In this document: in pieces, positions 31,917-43,590 of the stretch
How positions within the stretch are numbered: the first letter of the stretch is position 1
Layout of the letters: each line of letters begins with the position of its first letter
Origin: Wyeomyia smithii
Taxonomy: Eukaryota; Arthropoda; Insecta; Diptera; Culicidae
Reading direction: 5' to 3'
Length of the DNA: 64,000 nt
Assembly: GCF_029784165.1 (NCBI RefSeq)
Contig: NC_073696.1
Coordinates: 169,870,912 to 169,934,911, forward strand
The notes under the pieces: generated by a model
Told to the model about the DNA's origin: nothing
The model's database searches: none
What the model saw: the letters and a program-made list of their open reading frames with translations, nothing else
Made by a program: the position numbers and the translations under genes

Positions 31917-33049
31917 CTATTGAGATAAGAAAATTGTATTTATTGACCATTAGCAGAAAATAACTTGTCACTCACTAAAGTACACAACAAAAATAAAGTC
32001 AAATAAAATTACAAACCACATAACATTGAAGGAACATAGGGCAAGGATGCACAGCTTATGCATCCTCTAGTACAATAAACCGAAATACTCGCACAATGTA
32101 AATAATAATCACTTTGCCAAGTATTACACCAGTATTATTAGTACTAAGAACAAAACAAATTCACATTTTTGTGTAAATAAAAATAAATTAATTCACCTTT
32201 CCGCTACGTAAAAGTTCATTTTTATTGATTAATTGAACTATAAAATCGACTTGAGTTGACTACATAAGTACCATATATTGGCAATCAGCAATGTTTCGAA
32301 CTTCGAAAGTAGTTTTGTCGACGAAAACTACGACGAAAGTAGTTTTGTGACGAAAATTCTGCCCAACAAACTATTTGATTGAGCAACAGCTTATTAGCTT
32401 CTAGTTCAACCGAAATCCACCTGAACATAGCGTGACCCGTAAAGACTCGAAACGGAACTTTTTTATTGAAATTAGTCGTTCTCGGCATTGCCATGGCGGA
32501 TTTGGAAAAACTTGGAATCAAGGAGGATAGTTGCTCTTAGTGAAGGTAAAAATACCAAGCCTCTGGACCCCTCCCCGTTTCCGTGAAATGTAAATATATC
32601 TGTGTTTTGTGGAATTTTTATACGTATCAATTGTTCTATACGTATCAAATTATGTCAGGTAGATGAAATATGGTAAAAAAGAGTTAATTTTGGAGTTTCT
32701 AGATTGTTTCAGTATAAATTACAAAACTAGGAATTTTCATAGAAATTCAAATAAACATAGTCGTCCTTCAAGTTTTTAGTTCTATGTTTTTAGAATAAGG
32801 TCTACTGAATCAATACGCTTCGAAATATTTAATTAGGCATGTAAAGATTTTGCGAGAAAAACGAGTTTAAATTCCCCAAAGTGCGTATTTCCATAGAAAC
32901 TTGGTTTTCTTGGTCTCCCATGGTAGGTTTCAACTTAGGCCTTAGATTTTTTAGCTCTACATTTTTGGAGTAATGTCTTCCAAATCCGAAGATGATTAAA
33001 GATTTATTCCAGCATGCAAAGATTTTACCGTGTAGAGCTACCGTAAGTT
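31917..33049. other. Intronic or intergenic sequence 5' of the reductase exons
   Basis: No further reductase exon is convincing here. A worn CCCAACAAACTATTTG/AACAGCTTATTAGC repeat related to those at 22090 and 30793 lies near 32348-32415. The rest is AT-rich and unassigned. Confidence 0.4.
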
Positions 33050-34283
33050 ATGGATGAAAATGGCTTCCCTGCGAAACTGACAAGACAGATTGGGGGCACA
33101 ATGGATAGTGTACAGTGCTGTGTGAAGATTCCGGGTGCGAGGTCAAGCTCGTTTAAGGTGAAACCTCATTGAATCCAAAAATGGCCGACTTCGAGTCACC
33201 ATTTCGAAATTTTAAAAGCACAAGACTCGGATATACTTATTGCGTTTTCTATGAAAATGCGATTTTATGTTTGCTTCACCACAGGGAATACAGGGAACGC
33301 ATTAACTATTTCCGAGTCTTATCCTTTGGAAAATTCGTAGTTGTGACTCGAAGTCGGTCATTTGTGAATTCAATAAGGTTTCACCTTAAAACACGCAAGG
33401 GATTTCGACAAGGCGACGGTCTTTCCTGTCTTCTGTTAAACATTGCGCTTGAAGGCATAATGAAAGGTGCAACTTTCGATATGCGGGACACGATCTTCAG
33501 TTAATCCAGCCAGTTTATCTGCTTTGCTGATGACGTTGTCATTGTCGGAAGGACGTTCCAGGTGGGAGCTAAACAGTACACCAAACTGAAACATGAAGCA
33601 GAAAAGGTTGTGTTGATGGTGAATACGTCGAAGAACAAGTATCTGCAAGCAGGGGGTATTGAGCGCGATAGGGCTCGCATAGGCAGTAGCGTAGTGTTCG
33701 ACGGAAATGAGTTCGAGGTGGTTGATGAATTTGTGTTCCTCGGATCATTGGGAAAGTCAGACAACAATTGCAGCAGAAAAATCCGCAGACGTATTGTAGC
33801 TGGGAGTCGTGCATACTGCGGACTTCACAAGACTTTGAGGTCTGGCAAACTTCGTCCTCGTACAAAGTTCACCGTGTACAAGACGCTCATAAGACCGGTA
33901 GTCCTCTACGGACGCGAGAGATGGACAATGCTCGAGAAGGACTTGCAAGCACTAGCCGTTTTCGAGCGACGTGTTTTTAGGACCACCTTCAACGGAGTAT
34001 GTGAGGATGGCGTGTGAACCACAGGCTGGCGCATATCTACGGCGAACCCAGTATCCAGAAAGATGCTGAAGTTGGCGGGGTTTATGGGTGTGCCATGTTG
34101 TAAGAATGCCGGACAACAATGGTGTTCATCTCGAATATAACAGGTACAAGATGTAGAGGCGCGCAACGAGCTAGGTGCTTGGACCAAGTGGAGTAAGATC
34201 TCGGAAACGTAGAACAGTTAAAAAAAACTGGAGACAAGTTGCCTTAAGCCGAGTGCGTTGGTGTAACATTGTGAAGCAGGTGA
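33050..34283 (+). pseudogene. Decayed non-LTR retrotransposon, RT palm to C-terminus
   Basis: The RT reading includes a worn fingers block near 33060-33153, KTRKGFRQGDGLSCLLLNIAL (33389-33450), a catalytic FADDVVIVGRT (near 33523-33555), KYLQAGGIERDRARIGSSVV, EFVFLGSL, then RPRTKFTVYKTLIRPVVLYG (near 33855-33910) and ERRVFRTTFNGV; C-terminal scraps reach about 34280. Stops and frameshifts inactivate it. It belongs to the same family as 1150-2290. It is interrupted by a TTAA-flanked MITE at 33157-33385 and adjoins the truncated hAT copy A. Confidence 0.82.
33157..33385. mobile_element. 229-bp piggyBac-type MITE
   Basis: The element has terminal inverted repeats GGTGAAACCTCATTGAAT and, at the right end, the complement of GGTGAAACCTTATTGAAT. 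It is flanked by TTAA on both sides (33153-33156, 33386-33389). Removing it and one TTAA restores the LINE frame ...SSF|KTRKGFRQGDG.... TTAA-specific 4-bp duplication is the hallmark of piggyBac transposition. It has no coding capacity. Confidence 0.88.
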
Positions 34284-34296
34284 AATTTGACAGCTA

Positions 34297-35588
34297 ACGT
34301 TTGCGGTAAAAAAAAAATTTTCAGATGGTGATGAAAAAAACTATTTCAGATGGTGATGAAAAAAAAACTATGACAGATAATTGAGTTGGATAAATTTCCC
34401 ATGGAAGGTTATCATGTTAGCTTCCTCACAAAAAAAAATATTACGACCTTGCGTGCAGCCTTCCGGCAGTTAACCGGAACATTCGCCATGGCGGACGAAA
34501 ACATGCGTGTAACCATGTTTTTAAGCTCTTTCTTCGTTTTTTATTAATTCCTCCTCCGTTTTCACGACAAAATTGTTGGAATAGATCTTGCGCTTCAAGT
34601 TTGTCCAGAAATTCTCGATGAGAAGCAGGTGGGGAACATTGAGCGGATTCACCGACTTCGGTACCACATCGATATTCAGCCGCTCCATCTCCTCCAATGA
34701 TCGTTTCGAGTAGTTGGCCGACGTCAAATCTGATCAGAACACCGTGTCTTCGCGCTTATGGTATTTCTTGATGAACGACGCAACTTCTGTCAGGCACTTC
34801 GTACTATAAATTTCCCCGTTCACGGCCATCCCGGAGCGAAAGAAGAGCAACTTTGACATCCCTTTCTCACTGATTGTCAGCCACAGCCGCACCTTTTTGG
34901 GGAACTTGGTCTGTGAAATAAACTTTACCTCGGTGCTCACTTCCTTCGTGGGGGAGGTAAAATACGAAGAGCCCTGCTAGTCGTTGCCATCCAGGGTGAG
35001 TTAGGTCTAGTCGTCCAATACCACTGTCGCGCCGCGATTCGCTAGGAAAATCGACTTGACCATCTTATTCTCCGAGACCAGTGGACGGGACTGCCGCTTC
35101 CTGCATGTATGTCCATGTTCTCCAGATGCTTTTTCACTGTTTTAGAGCATGCATCAACCTCTCGGCCAAGTGCATGCAGCGATTTAGCCACTTTTCCTTC
35201 GGTCTTCCTATTCAGCATCCTTTGAAGCTTCTTGTCGCTCAGGGTCGTTGGCCGTCCGGAACCGGGCTTTCTTTCGATGCTCTGATCGTTGTCCAATAGT
35301 GTCAAGATGTTGTAAATGCCAGAACCGGTATACCCGGCGTCCACAAAGTGCCGCACGATGTCCGTTTTTGACGTGGCGGGGTACCGTTTTTTGAACGCGC
35401 ACACCTCTGAACGGAGTAGCTCCCCTTTTTTTGTCATCACAGTTAGAGTTTGACTGATAAAGCTGTCATTTTTTTTGCTAATTCATGGGTTACTATGATT
35501 GATGATGCATGAGTAGTTTCGTCAGTGCGATTGAAGGTAAACCCATGAAAAATCGGCAATTTTCGTCCATTTTATTTACCGCAAACGT
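34297..35588 (-). mobile_element. DD37E mariner-type element inside hAT copy A
   Basis: The inverted ends ACGTTTGCGGTAAA (34297-34310) and TTTACCGCAAACGT (35575-35588) are perfect over 14 bp and flanked by TA (34295-34296, 35589-35590). The length of 1,292 bp is normal for a complete mariner. The same insertion point is occupied in hAT copy B, but by a 41-bp remnant only. Confidence 0.88.
34521..35440 (-). pseudogene. DD37E mariner transposase, broken by stops
   Basis: From 35440 the N-terminal helix-turn-helix region reads KKGELLRSEVCAFKKRYP...GRPTTLSDKKLQRMLNRKTEG. The catalytic part follows: VVLDD with stops (near 35015), TLDGND, SSYFTSPTKEVSTEVKFI, KVRLWLTISEKGMSKLLFF, then SDLTSANYS and LLIENFWTNLKRK. 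Exactly 37 residues separate the second Asp and the Glu, which defines the mosquito ITmD37E type of Tc1/mariner. All three catalytic residues persist, but in-frame stops near 34735, 34980, 35015 and 35022, and a frameshift, make it inactive. Confidence 0.87.
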
Positions 35589-36879
35589 TATTCGACAAAT
35601 GCAATTTTACTATATAAATTTGTTAAAAACAGGGACAGAGATGGCCCAAACAGAATGGATACGTTTGCGTTGCATTGACGTCAATGTGACAGTAAATGTA
35701 TGGGCTAACTGTCAAATTGCCGCAAACACAGCCGCAACGTATCCATTGTATTAAGACCTTGAATGACAAATCTTACGATACTGCGAATGAAAATTCAAAC
35801 AACCGGACGAGTTAAACAGTTTGTTTTGGAAAGTCTTCGGGTTTTACGCCGGGAGTGCTTTCTACGGAGTAGTTTCAAGCCGAAGTTCATTTTGAAGGTT
35901 GTATAATAAGGGAAATAATTAAAGCAGGCAAAATTCTGTCAATTTTTAAATGGCCAAAACTTCACGAAAAAAGTATCAATTCTGACAAAACAGGTTTCAT
36001 TTTACTGGAAAACTGTCCTAGTTCCCTAGTATTACTTGAGAACTGGACGTGATCAAGGGTCACTGGAAATGTTTCGGATTTCCGGAGTGTGTGCCAAAGT
36101 GTACATTTTTGCAACGCGTCGAACTTTTTCTGACATCCTGTTTCACTTAGGTTTATATGTTGTCAATAAATCAGAATTTATTTCGGGTTCATTGGTAGCC
36201 AAAGATTGAAAATTCGCCAAGGGATCATCGAGGTATGAATTTATTAAGTATGGGTGTTGATTTTGGCCGTTTTTTCCCTGTTGGGTACTAATTTTCTTTG
36301 AGCTTGCAGCACTCTAGCAGAATTCAATCGAACATTGTGGGTGTGTAGGTCTTATTAAACCAAGCAACTTTGCAATCTTGCGTTTGAAACGTTATCTGGA
36401 TTAACATTTGAAAAGGTCAGATTATTTTCACGCGGATTTTCTCTAAAAGGTTATTTATGCAGATTTTCAAATTAACGTGGTTTTTTACGCGAATTATTGA
36501 ATTAAAGCGGTTTATCAAGCGGATTTCTGTATTAACATGGTTTTTTCACGAGGCACGTATCCCCCGCGTAAGAAAACCTAACTGTATTTGAACCTTTTTC
36601 TTATAAATCAATATATCTTAGCAAAAAGTATCTAAACTTTCCTTCAAAAATATAAAAAAATGAGTTAAAGATCCTACTCTGAAAAACATATAATTTTAAA
36701 AATAAAAAATGATTTTAGAAAATATCGGTGATCTCAAATTTTTTTTAAATGAAGTAGTTTAGATAGACAATTTAGTTGCCTAAAACGTTCTATGCGTTGC
36801 AGAAATGTACACTTTGACACACACTCTTGAAATCCGAAACATTTTCGGTGTAGGTTGGTCACACCAAGTTCCTAAGTAA

Positions 36880-38859
36880 TCTACTATATAAAAATGGAAT
36901 TCCGTAACGCTTGATCTTACTGATATTATTCCCTCCGTCTCTGAGGTGTACAGTAATTATTATCATTTCGAATCGTTCTAAATCACAAATATAAGCGGTG
37001 ACATGTAGGGTTTTTACATGAAAATGTTTGCTAATGTTCAGGAAAGACATTTGAGAAAAAATAATAGGTGTCTGATAACTGAAATTTGAGATATTATTCA
37101 CAAAACTACGTAAAACATGCAAAATTATGACTTTCTCTGTTGAATTTGCCTCTAAATCAAAATTAAAGCGATGACATATGATTCTATTTTAATTAAAATG
37201 TTTGTCATGTTCATTAAAGACATTTGAGGAAAAACTATTAGTATCTGATTACTAAAACTTAAGATATTCTTCCACAAAACTACGTAAAACATGCAAAACT
37301 ATGACTTTTTGTGCTAAATTTGTCTTTAAATCAAAATTCAAAGCGATGACTTATGATTCTTTTTATATTAAAATGTTTGTTAATGTTCAGGAAAGACATT
37401 TAAGGAAAAATATTTAGTATCCGATCACTAAACCTTGAGATATTTTTCACAAAACTGCGTGAAACATGCAACATTATGACTTTTTATACTAAATTCGTCT
37501 CCAATTCAAAATTCAAAGCGATGACATGTGATTCTTTTTTCACTAAAGTGTTCGTTGATGTATAAGAAAGACATTTGAGGAAAAATAACAGGTATCTGAT
37601 TACTAAAACTCGAGATATTATTCATAAAACTGAAACATGCAAAATTATGACTTTTTAAGCTGAATTTGCCTCTAAATCAAAACCCGAAGCTGTGATCTGT
37701 GATTTTTTCTATAATAAAATATTCGTTAATGTTAAAGAAAGATATTTGAGGGAAAATCAATAGGTATCTGATTATTTAAAATTTAAATATTTTCCACAAA
37801 ATCACATGAAAATGCAAAACCATGATATTTTAGGCTCAATTTGTCTCACAGCTATGATAGAATTTTTCATTAAAATGTTTGTGTATATTCTGGAATGACT
37901 TTTGAGTAAAAATAACACTATGTAAAAAATGCAAAATCATGAATATTTGGGCTCAATTTGCCTCTAAATCAAAATTCAAACCTTTGTGCTTACAGAACAA
38001 CACATTAAAATACTCTTTTTGAATATTTGAATGCATATAATGCATATTGCATGCATGACTTTTTGAGCATAAGCTCAATTCGCCTTCCGTTGTATTCGTA
38101 GTTTTGTGAATGGTAAACACATTACGGGATTCGATTTACCTTTTTACTTTTACCTAAACTAGATCTTGGGACATTTGGCTGGAGGAAAGGCCGCATTCCA
38201 TTGGTTTATACATCGATTAGGAGGCGACTTATGCAATATTTTTTTTTCATTTCTACGTAGTTTTGTGGATTAAAGCATTAACTTCTTCTAAGACGTGTTT
38301 CTTTGGACACAAACAAACATTTTCGTTATAAAAATTCACATGTCATCTTTTTAGAAATCATTATAGAGGAGAACTAATGAATGGTCATGCTCAATTCTTA
38401 TTACTTCGATTTCTTTCTCTCAAAAGTTACATAAAAAGAGGTTTTACTGTAAACGATTATCGAATATCCGGACATCACCCGAATTTGGTATATTCGGAAC
38501 TGGGATGACCCCACACAACATTTTACAAAATGGCGACTTCTAATTTCAGAAAAATATCCTGAAGTGGTATTTGGCCAACCATATCAATACTTCCGAAAGT
38601 GGAACATCATACGATATTTTGATATCCGAAAAGGCGACTTCCAGTTTCTGTAAAACAGCCCAAAATCACAATATGCAATCCAATATGAGTATTTCCGTTC
38701 TGTGCGTTCTCAGAATATTAAAGTACTTAAAGTGATGATGGGCGTATAAGATGTGAAATATTTTTGAAGTGAGTTGTGCTAATATTGCAATGAATTATAA
38801 AAAATGATTCCTAATTTTGAAACCTTTGATCCCGAGCATCGCCGGGAACGTTCAACTAG
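36880..38859 (+). mobile_element. 1.98-kb non-autonomous Helitron inside hAT copy A
   Basis: It begins TCTACTATATAAAAATGG at 36880 and ends ...GTTCAACTAG at 38859. Upstream of the CTAG end is a short hairpin (stem TCCCG 38830-38834, CGGGA 38843-38847). The left flank ends in A and the right flank begins with T, as Helitrons insert between A and T without duplicating the target. The uninterrupted hAT copy B (complement of about 53568-53587) reads straight through the same point, AAGTAA|TACTAATATAAT, giving an independent empty site. The inside is a tandem array plus unique AT-rich sequence; no Rep/helicase is encoded. Confidence 0.9.
36990..37960 (+). repeat. Tandem array of about 175-bp units within the Helitron
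   Basis: The motif AAAGCGATGACA...TGATTCT recurs at about 37165, 37340, 37515 and (diverged) 37686, a spacing near 175 bp, with matching blocks ACAAAACTACGTAAAACATG and GACATTTGAGGAAAAA in between. Five to six units are recognisable. The truncated Helitron at 23282-24957 carries the same units. Confidence 0.82.
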
Positions 38860-39628
38860 TATTAATATAATACTGTTTTCCAGTGAAATGTAACCGGTCA
38901 TCAAAATTGATTCATTTTTCGTAAAGTTCTGGCCATTTGAAATTCGAGAGAATTTAATTCATCTCATTTATTTTGTCTACCCCCTGTATAAACCAGGATA
39001 CTTTTTTGGCGCAACAATTTCGTTGATTTGGATTTTTAGTGGAACTAGAATTTGTTTGTTGGGTAACATATACTTTAAACTTAAACAGTTCCAAGTTAAA
39101 CTAAACAATTACCAGAGAATTACCAATAGACTTTCGCAATACATGTCCATCATATTAAAAGACTTGGCAAGCCAAAGAAAATGCATTTTATTACAATTCG
39201 TATCATCGCTTTTTATGAGATGGTGCAAAAAGTTTGGATATTTTTTTAAAGTTCTCCAGTACTAAGTTGTCGAATTCATCTGTTCTTAGGAAACTAAAAA
39301 CTATAAATACCTTTTTAGTTACCATTATTTCTCAGAAACTCAGTGACACCCGGGGCGAACCTTTACACCACCCCCAACAATGCTAAATCTTGTCGAATAA
39401 CAGCACCCAACAAATACCTAGCGGCAAAAGCAACTCCTGGGGTAGGGTAGGTGAGGTCTCCTTCTTTGGGTGTTCTCCAGTAACCAGCCGCACTGGCTTG
39501 TGCTCACCCTTATAATGTCGATAATTATCGTTAACGTCAAAAAATTAACGATAATATCGATGACCAGCACTTATCGATATTATCGATAAGTATCGATAAG
39601 TTTCTCATCAGTAGTCACAGCACACTTT

Positions 39629-40122
39629 TGTGTAGGATATAACCTACCAGGGAATTCTTCTACTAAGTATCCCTGTACGCGCATTCGGCGCGGAATTAAT
39701 ACACAAGATTAACGTGGACTAACTGACTTTATTTTCGTACATCACTACTTAAATATACCCTACCGGTAACTCAGAGAGAGAGACTTTCTCCACTCTCTGT
39801 TTACCTTACTAATCTCTTAACCTAATCTAGTACTGCTAAAGTACAGGCGGCGTTTTGTTTATAACACAAAACTTGTTTATTTTGGTCGAGTTTGTTTGCC
39901 GGTGGCACAGCAGAAGGCTGCGCGAAGTTCTTTGCCACCTGTGGTATAATCTGTTGATACATAGAGTGTTGACAGAGCCGTTCGCGGTCCTCTGTCAAGG
40001 GAACCAAATGTTTCGCCTGACTAAAGCATAGCAGAAGGCTATGCCCTCCTAGGAACAACATTTAACTTTAATTATAAGGCTCGTGACGGAGCATTGGGTT
40101 CTTCGCAGGGTGTGACGTCACA
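39629..40122 (-). repeat. 3' LTR of the gypsy-type element
   Basis: This 494-bp repeat is bounded by TGTG...CACA and appears identical to the right LTR at every line I compared. A purine-rich stretch complementary to TCTGCCACCCCGCC (40123-40136) lies just inside it and is the likely polypurine tract. The short frame inside the LTR (40061-39822) is repeated in the other LTR and is probably not a gene. Confidence 0.9.
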
Positions 40123-42020
40123 TCTGCCACCCCGCCTAGTTGGCCATTATCTAGAAGAGACAATGGTCACACGGTCCGTCCTGACGGCCGATAGGTGTGT
40201 TTTTTTTCTTTTTTTATTACAATTATTCTCGCGTTTTTATACAACTATATACACCGTTGTTTTTTATAATATGCTTTTTTTTTTCCTCTGGCCAATGAAA
40301 TTTTGTTTTTCAAAACTGTAGCACCGTTTGAGTTTACATTATCATACATGACATTTTCCTTATTTAAAATTAACAATTGCTTGCTCGCCTGATGCGCTGC
40401 GTCGTGAAGATATCTGCTGTTCAGCTGTCGTAATCAAGCGCCGGGTTGCAGGGGGTTTGAAACGGGAGGGTGCGTCTGGCAGTAGAGGTTCTCATCGGTT
40501 GGTTGTGGTGCAAACTCATCTCTAAGGCTTCATCGGGTTATTTACACTAGTTCAACGATTACCATTGCATTTTAATTAAGACTGCAGTTTAGCTGGTTGT
40601 TTTACGATTGTTCAGAGTGTGTTGTTGAACTTCAATGTTGGGTTAGCCGTCTCCCTTTGGCATAGATCGGCTGTATTTTTGTTTGGCTTATAGTATTGTT
40701 ATGCGCCGTGTGGCGAAAAGATTTGCGATTGCCACTGGCTCTGTTGCATAATGCAGTCACTTGGTTTATCATCTTTAACTGTCTGCGCGGGGTGTCCAAT
40801 TACCCGCTAGCATGTGTGCACATTTTCAAAGCGTAGTGCGTAAAGACCATAGTTGATTAAACACGAGCAAAATTTTATAGCGTCATTTTGCTTGTTTGGC
40901 TTTGACCTCGAATCCTCATTTGTGGAAGTCAATAACTCTCAATGAGTAATATATATTTGGAACAAATTATTACGCCCTTCGCTGTGTAGTTTGCTGTATT
41001 CGTCTTCGCGCTGAAGTCTCGATTCTGGCTTGAGCCGCATTGATTGAGCTCTGTTGCACATCTGACCTTTTCAGGGATCAAAAACTGGATACTGCTCGTC
41101 TCCTCTTGGTAATAACGTTTGGCTTTACCTCCATCTCGACCATAGACACCCGCCGTTCAACTCCCCTCACAACCGTCTGCTTCCCTTTTCGCGTCATACT
41201 GGGCATTATGGTATGCCCCCATCGCAGCATCCGTTGTAATCACCTCGGTCGTCTTCGAGGATCGGGAACTCGTCTCATTGTCAATTCTTAGATGCTAGCT
41301 GCCCTTCTTAGCAAGTGGTGCATATATTTTTTTGCCATTCTTTCATCAATTTTTTTTTTCGTTAATTTTTTCCACTTGCTGTTTAAAATTAATTTCACAC
41401 GCGTACGGGCTCTTATGTTCTATTATATCTTCTAATCTTCTACTTAAACACTATGCCCGTTTTTCTTTTTCTTCGGTTAACATAATTTTTCTTTTCCTAC
41501 TAAAGTGTACAATATATTTTTCTCTTGATTATATCGGATGCTATTGGTTAATCAACGTCTCATTATTCATTCTCAACGAATTTTTACTTCACAATTATTT
41601 TTTTTTTCACTTGAACTCAATCCGATTTACAAAAAAAAAAATCACAGGAGGGTTGTATGCAAAGCCACGACCGCAAGGTTGAAGTAGAATACTTTTACAA
41701 GGAAGATAACTTGGCTGCTTGCGTGTCAGCCATTTATCAAAACTAGATGGCTCATGTAATGTCAAAATGAGTCAACTTTTCATTGAATGCATACTAGTAC
41801 CGGCAATTGCACAAAGACTGCATTTCACCAAAGTGCCTCACTGCATCAGCTGCTATCGATGCTGATACCCGCTGGAACTGCTACGCTATCCGTAGTCATG
41901 CCACAGTTGAGGCCGCTATCCGCTATCGCTGGTATCCACTGCACTGCTACTGCTGCTGCTAAGGGAGGACTGCTGTTGTCGCTGTCTAAAACTATTATGA
42001 GCGGCTTCGGCTGAAACAGG

Positions 42021-42107
42021 CTCTTATATAGGCTAAATAACATATTTTAAATTTCAAGGTATATGATTCTGTCGACCGTGTTTGGGAAGCAATCATATAA
42101 CGACCAA
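42021..42107 (-). promoter_or_regulatory. CCAAT/TATA promoter-like module, copy 1
   Basis: On the minus strand ATTGG (complement of CCAAT at 42103-42107) lies about 75 bp upstream of TATATAAGAGCC (complement near 42021-42034). The same spacing and neighbours occur in the two other copies. What it might transcribe is unknown: downstream frames are short and not conserved at the protein level. Confidence 0.45.
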
Positions 42108-43100
42108 TCAGAGGTCGAATTTTTTGTTCTGACAAGGCTTGACTATTTTCAATAGAACAATAGTTTGAACAATAAAATTCCAATTATCTTCATTTGGGAA
42201 GAATCTTAGAAGATGTTCCAGTCTTTTTGCCTCAAGAACGAAGGGAATCCATCGAATACTAACCGATTTATTAGCGTTTGAAATTGGACATTATATGCAC
42301 TTTTTTCGGCTTTAGATTTTCATTTCACATCCCTATGTAGCCGAACTTCCTGAGAGAAGTATTCTTCTTCAAAAGACAATTTCCACGTGTTGTTACGTGC
42401 TGGAGCACGAAATCTATGTCTGCGATAGGGAACCTTCACGTTCATGAGGCATGACTGGAGAAACGCGTCTAGTGATGCGGTAAAATTTTTAATGTCTTTT
42501 TGTGCAAATTATTGTACTCAGACAAAAACCTGTTTTGAATTGGATGAATTTTTAGTGAATAAACGTAAACCGTTTGTTATTTAAAGTTGGTCATGCTGAT
42601 CGCAGCCTTTGCGCTGCCCCTACAGTGGGAGGTTTACTAAATAAAGTAAAAGTAAAAATTAGACAACTACAACAGAATTTGATTGCATCGGTTACTGATT
42701 ACAACTTTTGAGCTGCCCTAACATTGGGGGAATTGAGATACGCGGACAACATGCACTGTGGAAGCTATTTCACATTCAGTAAATTCGACGGGTGCGACAG
42801 ATTTAAATTGCTAGGATCCAACACGGAATGCTTGCTTGCGTTGGCAAAAATTATTAACTTTCAATGACTTGTTTATTTGCCTTGAAAAAGGCATTTCGAT
42901 TTCCAAAATTGGATTTCCTGATGGCAATCATGCTGCCCCAACACGGGGGGAATAATGGGTGTCTGGAGACACACGCTGAGAAAAAACCGCGCTGCTCCTG
43001 AGACGTGGTGACCAACCACAGGGCTAGTGCTGCTGCTAAGGAAAGACGACTGCTGTTGTCGCTGTCTAGAACTATTATGAGCGGCTCCGGCTGAAACAGG

Positions 43101-43187
43101 CTCTTATATAGGCCAAGTAGCATGTTTTCAATTGCAAGGTATATGATCCTGTCGACCGTGCTTGGGAAGCAAGCATATAACGACCAA
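43101..43187 (-). promoter_or_regulatory. CCAAT/TATA promoter-like module, copy 2
   Basis: The CCAAT complement is at 43183-43187 and the TATATAAGAGCC complement near 43101-43115, with spacing as in copy 1. The sequence between them includes GTCGACCGTGCTTGGGAAGC, conserved with copy 3. Confidence 0.45.
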
Positions 43188-43489
43188 TCAGAGGTCAAAT
43201 TTTTCGTTTTGACAAGGCTTGACTATTTTCAATAGTACAATAGTGTGAATAATAGAATTACATTTATCTTGTTTTAGGAAGAATCTTAGAAGATTTTCCA
43301 ATCTATTGCTGCATGAACGAAGGAAATCCATCGAATACTAACCGATTTATTAGCGTTTGAAATTGGACATATTTTTCACTTTTTTCGGTTTTAGATTTTC
43401 ATTTCACATCCCTATGTAGCCGAACTTCCTGAGAGAAGTATTCTACTTCAAAAAATCTTTTTCTAATTCTTGTGCGTTTTTTTTTCTTT

Positions 43490-43590
43490 GTCAACCTCTG
43501 TTGCCCGTCGTGGCTCTTTTTCTTTTCATTAGGTGTGTTTTTTTTTGTCAACCTCTGTTGCCCGTCGTGGCTCTTTTTCTTTTCATTAAA
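43490..43590. repeat. Two-copy tandem repeat, 57-bp period
   Basis: GTCAACCTCTGTTGCCCGTC and the following CTCTTTTTCTTTTCATTA occur at 43490 and again at 43547, separated by a T-rich linker. It is a small local duplication in the 3' region of the LTR element. Confidence 0.85.

Larger units (their letters stand above)
34284..39615 (-). mobile_element. 2.1-kb hAT-type element, copy A, carrying a mariner and a Helitron
   Basis: This copy matches copy B (52861-54997) along its length in reverse orientation. Its terminus AAGTTTCTCATCAGTA (39600-39615) is a worn version of the copy B end AAACTTATCGAT/TAGTGATGGG, preceded by the same clustered ATCGATAATATCGATA palindromes. The opposite end is cut off at 34284, where it meets the LINE. 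Two insertions inflate it: a DD37E mariner (34297-35588) and a Helitron (36880-38859). Subtracting both leaves about 2.06 kb. No transposase frame is visible, so it is non-autonomous. Confidence 0.8.
41638..43453. repeat. Unclassified repeat family X, copies 1 and 2 in tandem
   Basis: Blocks in this segment recur at 61082-63723: a left block with CAAAGCCACGACCGCAAGG (41660-41678), a block with CACGTGTTGTTACGTGCTGG (42383-42402 onward to about 42700), a block with CATGCACTGTGGAAGC (42749 onward) and a promoter-like block present twice here (42000-42377, 43080-43453). The sequence TTGAAGTAGAATACTT near 41679 is complementary to AAGTATTCTACTTCAA ending near 43453, so the unit may be a DNA element with inverted ends. 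I do not recognise the family. Confidence 0.6.

Noticed and set aside
31981..32060. Upstream reductase exon ending at 32017
   Set aside because: The phase would fit (a split Trp codon before YPH), but the donor GTTTGT is weak and the preceding residues do not resemble the family.
39822..40061. 79-codon frame present twice (also at 51577-51816) as a conserved small protein
   Set aside because: Both lie within the two LTRs, so identity reflects LTR duplication and not selection on a protein.
41846..43198. Short proteins after the promoter-like modules (starting MLFSLYKSLFQP or similar)
   Set aside because: The similarity covers only about 30 residues encoded by the conserved DNA block and then diverges with frame changes; the stretch contains the TATA region itself.
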